NCBI GenBank assembly: GCA_026393855.1 | Contig: JAPKZJ010000112.1 | Span: 1-64,000 of the forward strand | From: Candidatus Aminicenantes bacterium | GTDB lineage: Bacteria; Acidobacteriota; Aminicenantia; Aminicenantales; UBA4085 | DNA length: 64,000 nucleotides | Direction of reading: 5' to 3' | Shown here: positions 17,690-25,512 of the stretch, piece after piece | How positions within the stretch are numbered: position 1 is the first letter of the stretch | How the letters are laid out: each line of letters opens with the position of its first letter | Made by a program: the position numbers and the translations under genes | Notes under the pieces: model-generated | What the model was told of the DNA's origin: nothing | What the model saw: only the letters and a program-made list of their open reading frames with translations | Databases searched by the model: none

Positions 17690-17896
17690 TCAGGATTCCC
17701 GCGCGTCCATGATCCGCAGGATTTCGTCGATTTCGGCCGAGGTGAAGGTCGGGAAGCCCGATTTGTCCATCTCGCGGTCGAGCTGATCCCGTAGAAATCC
17801 CCTGATCACGTCGGCCAGGCTTTCCCTCCGCGCGGCGGCGGAAGACTTCAGCTTCTCGTAGAGCCCGTCGTCAAGGAGAATATGCAGTCTTTTCAT
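17690..17896 (-). CDS. Ribbon-helix-helix (CopG/Arc-type) small protein
   Basis: The 68-residue protein begins with a beta strand, KRLHILLDDGLYEKL. Two helices follow, in the pattern of ribbon-helix-helix DNA-binding proteins and antitoxins (SLADVIRGFLRDQLD). A tail like that of VapB/RelB-type antitoxins ends the protein. No toxin gene is seen on either side, so it is an orphan antitoxin-like or regulatory protein. The start at 17896 was chosen because the domain begins there; the frame is open nine codons further. Confidence 0.6.
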   Translation of the reverse strand: MKRLHILLDDGLYEKLKSSAAARRESLADVIRGFLRDQLDREMDKSGFPTFTSAEIDEILRIMDARES

Positions 17897-18028
17897 CAAT
17901 CGTCCCCGAACGCAAATGTACATTCTCGACTCCCGAATGTCAACCCATCCCGCCTCCCAGGCGGCCTCGGCCCTGCATAGAAGGAGACGCTGGAGGCGGC
18001 CGATTGTCTCACTCCTCGGGAGTCGATC

Positions 18029-18037
18029 TGGTATAAT
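18029..18037 (+). promoter_or_regulatory. Extended -10 promoter
   Basis: TGGTATAAT is a TGn extended -10 with a perfect hexamer. It lies 20 bases before the ATG at 18058, and a GGAGG ribosome site lies between. No clear -35 is present. Confidence 0.65.
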
Positions 18038-18057
18038 TCCCGCGCACGGAGGTCCCT

Positions 18058-18360
18058 ATGATACCGATCTTGGTCACCGGAATCGTGATCGCGTTCGCGG
18101 TGATCCTGACCTTGATCCAAAAGGGCCGCCTGAACGCGGCCTGGTCGGGGCGGGTCGAGTCGATCGGTCGCAGGACCGCCTATCAGGGTGGGAACAAGCG
18201 CCTCAAACTTCAATTGGTCGTGGTCCGCTACCAGACGAACGCGGGGAAGAGGGGCAAGTTCGAGCTCGAGGAAAGCGCTTTCGCCCGCTATTTCCCCGAT
18301 CTTCAGGCTGGCGACGGGCTGATCAAATCGGCCCGGGAGGGCCTGCCGCGCAAATCATGA
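18058..18360 (+). CDS. Small membrane protein of unknown function
   Basis: The 100-residue protein has one N-terminal membrane segment (MIPILVTGIVIAFAVILTLI) and a basic soluble part that looks beta-rich (KLQLVVVRYQTNAGKRGKFELEE). GGAGG lies five bases before the ATG, and a strong extended -10 lies upstream, so the gene is likely real. It converges on the helicase gene with a 13-base gap. I do not recognise the family. Confidence 0.7.
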   Translation: MIPILVTGIVIAFAVILTLIQKGRLNAAWSGRVESIGRRTAYQGGNKRLKLQLVVVRYQTNAGKRGKFELEESAFARYFPDLQAGDGLIKSAREGLPRKS

Positions 18361-18373
18361 GCCCGATGGAAAC

Positions 18374-20017
18374 CTAGAGGACCTTGATCTCGAGCATCCG
18401 CTCGATCCGGAAGTGGCGGATGTCTTCCCGTTCATAACACCAGGCCCGCAGGCCCTCGAATTTCCGGCCCCCGTATTCCATCGGCTCCAGGCTCTCGGGG
18501 CGGATCCGGCGGCGGCTCTTGCTGTCGTCGGGCTTGAGGTAGACGACTTCCAGGACCCGGCCTTCGGAGATGGCCTCTTCGATCAGCCGCCGTTTATCGG
18601 CGTAGGCCAGTCGGGCTTCCGACTTGGCATACTGGAACCCGGTCAGGAACCGGACCACCCGCCAATCCATCCGGATGTGCTCCTTGCGGATCGGCTTGCG
18701 CAAGACCAGCCCCTCAAAGGTGGTGCAGCGGCTCAAGGCCACATAGACTTGGCCGTGGGCGAACGTCCCCCGGCCGACATCGACGATGACGCGATCGAAG
18801 GTCTTGCCCTGGCTTTTGTGAATGGTCACGGCCCAGGCCAGCTTGAGGGGGTATTGGGTGAAGGCCCCCACCGGCTCGCTGACGATTCGACCGCCGTCCT
18901 TGTCGTAGGCGAAACGGAAGATCTCCCAGATATTGGGGCCGATGTCCACGATCTCGCCGTCGGCGAGCTCGACTTCCACGGCGTCGTCGGCTCCCGTCTC
19001 GCGGACCACGTCGATGACCTTGCCGATCGTCCCGTTGACCCAGCGGCCCGCGGGATCGTTGGTCAGGAGCATGACCTGGGCCCCGGCCTTGATCTCGAGG
19101 CGTTGGTCCGTCGGAAGCGAGGTGCGGTCGAAGTCCCCTTCAATGAACCCGTCATAGCCGAACGTCTCGCCGGTCAGGGTTTCCAGCTTCTCCCGGTTGC
19201 GGCGGAAGGCCTGGTCGTTGGTGCTGGTCAGGGTGATATAGAGCCCGCCGTCGGCCGGAGCGAATTCGGGATCGAGCCTGGCGTTCAGGCGCTCCAGATC
19301 GGCTTCGCTGATGGAGCGGTTGCGGATCGCATTGAGCAGGCCGATGAACTCGGCTTCGCTTTGGCGGTAGATCTTCTCCAGCTCGACGAACTCCAGGGGA
19401 TAGCCGCCGTCGGCCAAGACTCGGGCCGAGAAGAAGTAGGGCGACTCGTAGGGCGAGTCGGAAGCCGCCTCGAACAGGGCCCTCTCCTGGGCCGTCACGA
19501 CCGGGGGGAGCTGGTAGAGGTCGCCGATGAAGACCATCTGGATGCCGCCGAAGCGGCGCTTGGGCAGCGGCCCGTTCAGGCGCAGGAACTTCTCGACGCA
19601 GTCCAAGAGATCGGCCCGGACCATCGAGACTTCGTCGATGATGACCATATCCAGGTTCCGGTAGAGGGCGCCCTCGGGCCCGTTCGCCTTGGCTTTGGGC
19701 AGGGCTTTGACGGCCTCCAGCGTGACGTTGGGCTTGAAGCGGCAGAAGGAATGCACGGTTTGGCCGCGGACATTCAGGGCGGCCACACCGGTGGGCGCCA
19801 ACACGGCCACCCGTTTGCTCGTCGTGGATCGGAAATGGTCCAGCAGGGTCGATTTGCCGGTCCCGGCCCGGCCGGTGATGAAGACGGGCTTATCGGTCGA
19901 TTCGAGAAGCTCGAGGGCCCGACCGAACTCGGGGTTGATCTCAAGACCGGATGCTGTCCGCGGGTATGCGGCCGGAAGGGGGCGAGGGGGAGCGGCGGGT
20001 CGGGATTTCCTGGCCAT
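18374..20017 (-). CDS. Pif1-family DNA helicase with C-terminal WYL domain
   Basis: The protein has about 547 residues. Walker A is GRAGTGKST (about residue 50), then come the Walker B IIDEVSMV and the motif GDLYQLPPV. The helicase motif AVTIHKSQGKTFDRVIVD and VALSRCT lie near the C-terminal third. This is the RecD/Pif1 5'-3' helicase order. The last 70 residues (EVVYLKPDDSKSRRRIRPES..., then AWCYEREDIRHFRIERM) form a WYL-type domain. A Thermotoga elfii Pif1 with the same fusion is known, and its WYL domain binds ssDNA. No ribosome site precedes ATG 20017; TATAAT lies at 20033-20038, so translation may be nearly leaderless. An upstream ATG at 20032 overlaps that hexamer. Confidence 0.9.
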   Translation of the reverse strand: MARKSRPAAPPRPLPAAYPRTASGLEINPEFGRALELLESTDKPVFITGRAGTGKSTLLDHFRSTTSKRVAVLAPTGVAALNVRGQTVHSFCRFKPNVTLEAVKALPKAKANGPEGALYRNLDMVIIDEVSMVRADLLDCVEKFLRLNGPLPKRRFGGIQMVFIGDLYQLPPVVTAQERALFEAASDSPYESPYFFSARVLADGGYPLEFVELEKIYRQSEAEFIGLLNAIRNRSISEADLERLNARLDPEFAPADGGLYITLTSTNDQAFRRNREKLETLTGETFGYDGFIEGDFDRTSLPTDQRLEIKAGAQVMLLTNDPAGRWVNGTIGKVIDVVRETGADDAVEVELADGEIVDIGPNIWEIFRFAYDKDGGRIVSEPVGAFTQYPLKLAWAVTIHKSQGKTFDRVIVDVGRGTFAHGQVYVALSRCTTFEGLVLRKPIRKEHIRMDWRVVRFLTGFQYAKSEARLAYADKRRLIEEAISEGRVLEVVYLKPDDSKSRRRIRPESLEPMEYGGRKFEGLRAWCYEREDIRHFRIERMLEIKVL

Positions 20018-20068
20018 CGGGGCGGGGATCATTATATCCCAGCCCCCACTTTCGGGAAACGCCGAGGA

Positions 20069-21085
<1,017 letters not shown>

Positions 21086-21120
21086 GGCCAGCTCCTATAC
21101 TATCTAAATCCTATAGTAAT

Positions 21121-21148
21121 AATATAGATTAAAATTCCCAAAAAGCAA
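21121..21148 (-). promoter_or_regulatory. Promoter of msrBA with AT-rich dyad
   Basis: On the minus strand TTGCTT (21143-21148) and TATATT (21121-21126) are 16 bases apart. The dyad CTATA-n7-TATAG (about 21110-21126) overlaps the -10 and could be an operator, perhaps for the nearby ArsR-type regulator. That link is inference. Confidence 0.5.
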
Positions 21149-21193
21149 GCCCTCGGCCAAAGGCGGGGCGGGGGCGGGCGAGGCGGCCGGAGA

Positions 21194-21541
21194 TCAGCCG
21201 GGAAGGGGGGCGGCGAATCGCTTCAGCCAGTCATCCAATTGGGCGGCGGGAACGAATCCGACGGCCCGGTCCTTTTCGGTTCCCTTTTCGAAGACGATCA
21301 GGGTGGGGATGGCCATAATGGCATGGCGGCTTGCGGTCGAGCCGTTCTCGTCCGTGTCGAGCTTAGCGAATTTGACCCGGCCGGCCCAGCGCTCGGAAGC
21401 GGCTTCCAGGACCGGGGCCATCATCCTGCAGGGGCCGCACCAGGGAGCCCAGAAATCAACCACCACCGGGATATCGGAACGGAGGACTTCGGCATCAAAC
21501 GATGCTTCGCGGACGGGAACGACTTTGGACATAGTCTTCAT
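21194..21541 (-). CDS. Thioredoxin
   Basis: The 115-residue protein is a single thioredoxin domain with the active site WCGPCRM and the cis-proline loop IPTLIVF. It reduces protein disulfides in the cytoplasm. Its first ATG (21541) overlaps the stop of the upstream ArsR gene as ATGA, which indicates translational coupling. A second ATG three codons later (21532) has a better distance to AAGGAG, so either may be used. Confidence 0.93.
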   Translation of the reverse strand: MKTMSKVVPVREASFDAEVLRSDIPVVVDFWAPWCGPCRMMAPVLEAASERWAGRVKFAKLDTDENGSTASRHAIMAIPTLIVFEKGTEKDRAVGFVPAAQLDDWLKRFAAPLPG

Positions 21542-21819
21542 TCTCCTTCCAAGGCTATTTTTAATATGCGGGCGACCCGCTCATCGGCGATCCGGTAACA
21601 GATCCGGGTCCTCTCGCGGCGACCCTCGATGATCCCGGCTTCCTTCAGAATCCGCAGGTGCTGCGAGACGTTGGGCTGGGACAGCCCCAGGCATTTTTCC
21701 ACGTCCGAGACGCAGCGCTCATTCTCCATCAGACGGCGGACAAGGAGCAGCCGGGCCGGGTGGGCGAGGGCCTTGAACCGCTTGGCCAGGGGGCTTAGTT
21801 CGGCGATGGCAGACTTCAT
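21538..21819 (-). CDS. ArsR-family winged-helix regulator
   Basis: The 93-residue protein has the ArsR fold with recognition helix SQPNVSQHLRILKEAGI. Cysteines lie in ERCVSDVEKC, near the place where ArsR/SmtB proteins bind metals or sense oxidation. It overlaps the thioredoxin gene and lies upstream of msrBA, so a role as a thiol-redox or metal repressor is likely; this is inference. GGGAGG lies six bases before the ATG at 21819; the upstream in-frame ATGs overlap or precede this site. Confidence 0.88.
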   Translation of the reverse strand: MKSAIAELSPLAKRFKALAHPARLLLVRRLMENERCVSDVEKCLGLSQPNVSQHLRILKEAGIIEGRRERTRICYRIADERVARILKIALEGE

Positions 21820-21847
21820 GAGCATCCTCCCTCGATATATCCTAGCC

Positions 21848-21875
21848 ATTATATAATATATATTGAATATGTCAA
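21848..21875 (-). promoter_or_regulatory. Consensus promoter with overlapping AT-rich palindromes
   Basis: On the minus strand perfect TTGACA (21870-21875) and perfect TATAAT (21848-21853) are 16 bases apart. The spacer and -10 hold two short palindromes, AATATATATT and ATTATATAAT. This is the expected site for ArsR autorepression: a strong promoter blocked by a dimeric regulator. Confidence 0.8.
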
Positions 21876-21938
21876 GGGGGGAGGCGAAGCCCCGAAAAGG
21901 AGTACAATACGGGCGGCCTCGAGGCCGGAGGAGAGTGG

Positions 21939-22310
21939 ATGCCCATCCCAGCCCTGGTGATCGACGACGATCGGGTGACCCGAGCCCTGATTGAAAGAAT
22001 CTTGGGCGGCATCGGCTTCGAGATCTTCACGGCGGCGGACGGAGAGGCCGGCCTCGAAGCGGCGGCCCGTTTCGTCCCGGCCCTGATCGTCACGGATCTG
22101 CTTCTCCCCAAGGCGGACGGGCTTGCGGTTTGCTCCCGAATCCGGAAGGATCCCCGGCTGTCCGGGGCCAAAATCCTGGTCGTCACCGGTCTCAAGAATC
22201 CGGGCGTTCAGCGCGAGGCGCGCAGCGCCGGCGCCGACGCGATCCTCGAAAAGCCGTTCCAAGCCGATGTCTTGATCAGAGCCGTCCGGGCCCTTATCCC
22301 GGGCGTTTAG
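21939..22310 (+). CDS. Single-domain (CheY-like) response regulator
   Basis: The 123-residue protein is only a receiver domain. It has the acidic pair in VIDDDR, the phospho-acceptor Asp in LIVTDLLLPKADG, the Thr in VVTG and the Lys in EKPF. There is no output domain, so it works through a partner protein. No histidine kinase lies near, and the Ser/Thr kinase at 9.7-12.8 kb is not obviously linked. Confidence 0.9.
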   Translation: MPIPALVIDDDRVTRALIERILGGIGFEIFTAADGEAGLEAAARFVPALIVTDLLLPKADGLAVCSRIRKDPRLSGAKILVVTGLKNPGVQREARSAGADAILEKPFQADVLIRAVRALIPGV

Positions 22311-22332
22311 CGCTTTTATAGCGCCCCGCCCG

Positions 22333-22377
22333 AAAAAACGCCCCCGCCCCGACTCCGCGGGGAGTCGGGACGAGGGC
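22333..22377 (-). terminator. Rho-independent terminator of the S9 peptidase gene
   Basis: On the minus strand a 17-bp stem (two G-U pairs) with the four-base loop CCGC (22340-22377) is followed by GTTTTTT. It lies just after the stop of the peptidase gene at 22405, and the convergent response regulator gene ends at 22310. Confidence 0.88.
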
Positions 22378-22404
22378 GCGGTTCGGCTTGTTTGCAGGCG
22401 CCGG

Positions 22405-25338
22405 CTATTTCTTCTCGGGCTCCTTCTTGTCGTCCTTCTTCTCGGCCGGCTTGGGCTCTTCGACCTTCCACAGCTTGGCCCGCTCCTTGAGCGCGTCCTT
22501 GAGCTTGAGGTAGGGGATGCCCTCGGTCATCCAGGCCGGGGCGGGTTTGCCCATCAGCCAGTGGTCGAACCATTCCTTCATCCGGACGGTATAGTCCTTC
22601 ATGTTGGCCGGCTTGGCCAGGCCGTGATTTTCGCCGACGTACTGAAGCATGATGACCGGCTTCTTCATCCGGCGCAGGGTGCTGTAGTACTCGATGCCCT
22701 GGTTCCAAACGACGGCGCCGTCCTTGTCGTTGTGCAGAATCATGAGCGGGGTGTTCACCTTGGTCGCGTGGTAGACGGGGGAGTTCCTCTGGTAAGCTTC
22801 CAGGTTGTCCCAGTAGCCGCCCAGGAACCGGCCCTGCGAGCTCTCGAAGATGGCCATGTTGCCGGATCCGGAGTTGAAATAGATTGAGCTGTACATGCTG
22901 ATCATGTTGGTCAGCGGGGCGCCGGCCACGGCGGCCGCGAAGTCGGCCTGGGTGACCAGGAACGCGGTCTGGTAGCCGCCCCAGGAATGCCCCTGCAGGC
23001 CGACCTTGGAGCGGTCGACGACGCCGGTCGCGACTGCCGCCTCGAGGGCCGGCAGGACGCACCAGACGGCGCTCATTCCGGGGTCGTTGAGCTTGTAGGT
23101 GATGTCGGGCATCAGGACCGCGTAGCCGTTGCTCGTGTAAACGGACTTGTTGAAGCCGTTGTACGAGGGCATGGCGTAGCGGTTGAGCTGCTGCGACATC
23201 TTCTCGTAGTAGTAGATGACGGTGGGATACTTCTTGCCTTTTTCATAGTTGGCCGGAAGGTACAGGGCGGCTTGAAGCTTGACGTCCTTGCCGCTCTTGG
23301 GGTCCATCTTGTAATCGAGGAGCATTTGTCCGCTCGACCAGAGGAAGTCCTTCTGGCCGGCCGCGATATCGGTGATCTTGCGGCCGTTGCCGAGGAGCGC
23401 GTCGGCGATATAGACGTCCGAATAGTCCTTATAAGTGTCGCGGGAGTAATAATAGACCTCGGCCTTGCGGGCCTTGGCCGGTCCGCCGAAGCCGGCGTCG
23501 TCCCAGAGCAGAACCTTAACCCCCGGCTGGCCTTTCTCCAGGCGGCCGAGGCCCGCCTTCTTGGTCCATTCGCCGTAAAGGGGGACGTAGAGCGGCTTGG
23601 CCAGATCAATGCCCTTGTCGTCCCGATCGAGCGAATCGAGGCCCCGATACCGGATCTGGTCCTTGCGGCCGTTGATGGTCAGATTGACGGCCGTTCCGCC
23701 GTGGACCGGGACTTTCCAGATGTCCCAGCCGTCGCTGAGCAGGGCGAAGAGGCCGTCCTCGGACCAGCCGATCGGATAGTCGGGCGGGTTCTTGACATTG
23801 TGGTCGTCGTCTTCGTTGACGAAATCGGCAGGGACGCCCTTGGTGATGGGATAGGACTTGCCGGTTGCGAACTCGAAGGTCAAGAAGGCGCCTTCATCGT
23901 AGTAGAGAAGGTGGGTGCCATCGGTCGAGATGGAGAAGGAGTAACGGCTCTTCTTGAGGATCGGCTTGCGGGCTCCGGTCGTCATGTCGATGAGATAAAC
24001 GTCGCGGTAGCTGCGGCCGTCGAGGTTGCCGTCGAGCTCATACTCCCGGTTGTCGTAGCCGACCGCCCAGCGCTCCTTGGGGGCGACGAGCAGGGTGCGG
24101 AGATCATCGTCGGCCAGGCGGATGAACTTCTTCTCCTTGAGCCGGTATTCGGCCAGGTAGCTGAAGGTCTGGTCGCGTCCCGCTTCGACCTGCTGCTGCG
24201 ACTGGAGCCGCTTGTCCAGGCCGTGCCAGAGGACGAGATCGGGCAGATCCTCATCGGGTGCGGCCGGAGGCGCCCCGGCCGCTGCGCCGTCGCCCGCGGG
24301 AGCGGCGCCCTCGCCTTTCTTCTTGAGCTCGCGGATGCCGAAGAGGAGCGCGTCCAGCGATTCGGTCCACTGCGGCGTCCGGTCGGGGCTGATCGACATC
24401 CCGGCCGGGAAGGACTTGTCGTCCTTGGGATCGTAGACCGTCTTCTGGATTGGGCCTGGGGTGAATCCGGTGAACCCGACTGCAGCGTAGAGCTTGTCCT
24501 CGAAGGCTTTATCCTCTTTGCCTTTGAGGCAGGCCAAGCCGTCGCCCTTTTCGGTCCAGGCCAGGCCCTTGTAGGCGGCCTTGTCGGAATCCAGGGGCAC
24601 GATGGTGCCGGCGGCCATGTTGCGGAGAAGAACGCCGTTGCCCGTCTGGCCGTAGGCGTCGATCAGCAGGGCCAGCCAGCGGCCCTTCTTATCGAAAGCG
24701 AACTCGGCCACGTTTCCGAGGACGAGCTCTTTGCCGGTTGCAAGCTCGCGCAGGACGAGATCGGACCCCGTCCATTTGTCTTTCTCCCGCTCCTGCCCCT
24801 CGGGCGCGGCTTTGTGGAGGACGAGCCAGCCGGGGTTCTCGGGCGCGAACTGGAAGGATCGAATCTTCTCGTACTCGATCTTCTCGCCCGTCGCCAGGTT
24901 GAGGACGGCGGCCTTGGTGTAGATGCGGCCGCGGCTCTGGCGGAGCTTCTTGGCTTCCTTGGCCTCGAGGCTGATCATATAGGCGGCGAACTTGCCGTCA
25001 TCCGAGATCGCCAGGGGGGCGAAACGAGCTTCGCCGATGGGGAAGCGGTATTCCTTGCTGCCTTGGGTTTGGCGAAAGACGATGTCGCCGTCGCCCTCGA
25101 GCGGGATATGGCGGTATCCGAACCAGGAGCCGTCGGCCGACAGGGCCGAGCCGCCCTGGGTTTTCCAGGCCAGGATGTCGCGCAGCTCGATCGGACGCGG
25201 GGCGGCCTTGACGGCCGGGGCTTGCGGCGCGGCCGGAGTGGGCGGCGGGGGCGGAGGCGGGGCCTGTTGACGGACTGCGGCGGCCAGGAAAACGGCCGCG
25301 ATCAGGATCGCGAGAAATCCGACGATGGTTCTTTTCAT
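22405..25338 (-). CDS. Secreted S9-family (prolyl oligopeptidase-like) peptidase
   Basis: The 977-residue protein has a signal peptide (MKRTIVGFLAILIAAVFLAAA) followed by a proline run. A long beta-propeller region follows. The alpha/beta-hydrolase domain at the C-terminus has nucleophile S785 in GHSWGGY, Asp in HNDKDGAV and His in GENHGL. It resembles S9 dipeptidyl peptidase/acylaminoacyl-peptidase relatives that degrade peptides in the periplasm. The tail is rich in Lys and Glu. AGGAG lies about ten bases before the ATG. A paralog lies at 42365-45244. Confidence 0.92.
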   Translation of the reverse strand: MKRTIVGFLAILIAAVFLAAAVRQQAPPPPPPPTPAAPQAPAVKAAPRPIELRDILAWKTQGGSALSADGSWFGYRHIPLEGDGDIVFRQTQGSKEYRFPIGEARFAPLAISDDGKFAAYMISLEAKEAKKLRQSRGRIYTKAAVLNLATGEKIEYEKIRSFQFAPENPGWLVLHKAAPEGQEREKDKWTGSDLVLRELATGKELVLGNVAEFAFDKKGRWLALLIDAYGQTGNGVLLRNMAAGTIVPLDSDKAAYKGLAWTEKGDGLACLKGKEDKAFEDKLYAAVGFTGFTPGPIQKTVYDPKDDKSFPAGMSISPDRTPQWTESLDALLFGIRELKKKGEGAAPAGDGAAAGAPPAAPDEDLPDLVLWHGLDKRLQSQQQVEAGRDQTFSYLAEYRLKEKKFIRLADDDLRTLLVAPKERWAVGYDNREYELDGNLDGRSYRDVYLIDMTTGARKPILKKSRYSFSISTDGTHLLYYDEGAFLTFEFATGKSYPITKGVPADFVNEDDDHNVKNPPDYPIGWSEDGLFALLSDGWDIWKVPVHGGTAVNLTINGRKDQIRYRGLDSLDRDDKGIDLAKPLYVPLYGEWTKKAGLGRLEKGQPGVKVLLWDDAGFGGPAKARKAEVYYYSRDTYKDYSDVYIADALLGNGRKITDIAAGQKDFLWSSGQMLLDYKMDPKSGKDVKLQAALYLPANYEKGKKYPTVIYYYEKMSQQLNRYAMPSYNGFNKSVYTSNGYAVLMPDITYKLNDPGMSAVWCVLPALEAAVATGVVDRSKVGLQGHSWGGYQTAFLVTQADFAAAVAGAPLTNMISMYSSIYFNSGSGNMAIFESSQGRFLGGYWDNLEAYQRNSPVYHATKVNTPLMILHNDKDGAVVWNQGIEYYSTLRRMKKPVIMLQYVGENHGLAKPANMKDYTVRMKEWFDHWLMGKPAPAWMTEGIPYLKLKDALKERAKLWKVEEPKPAEKKDDKKEPEKK

Positions 25339-25512
25339 GAAAATAGTTCTCCTGGTGATGAAATCACAACTTCGAGCATCTTACGATAAACGCCTACGGC
25401 CTGGCAATGCGGACCCGGCGGCGCGTTGGAACAACTTCCATGCGCCCGGCCGGTTATGGTAGAGTATCCGATCGTCCGAATGGTGGAATCGGCAATCAAG
25501 GAGCAACTCGAG

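Noticed and set aside
25426-25512. Earlier TTG start for the MetF fusion
   Set aside because: The MetF homology starts at MDRIS, and AAGGAG is placed correctly for the ATG at 25513. A possible extended -10 lies between the two starts.
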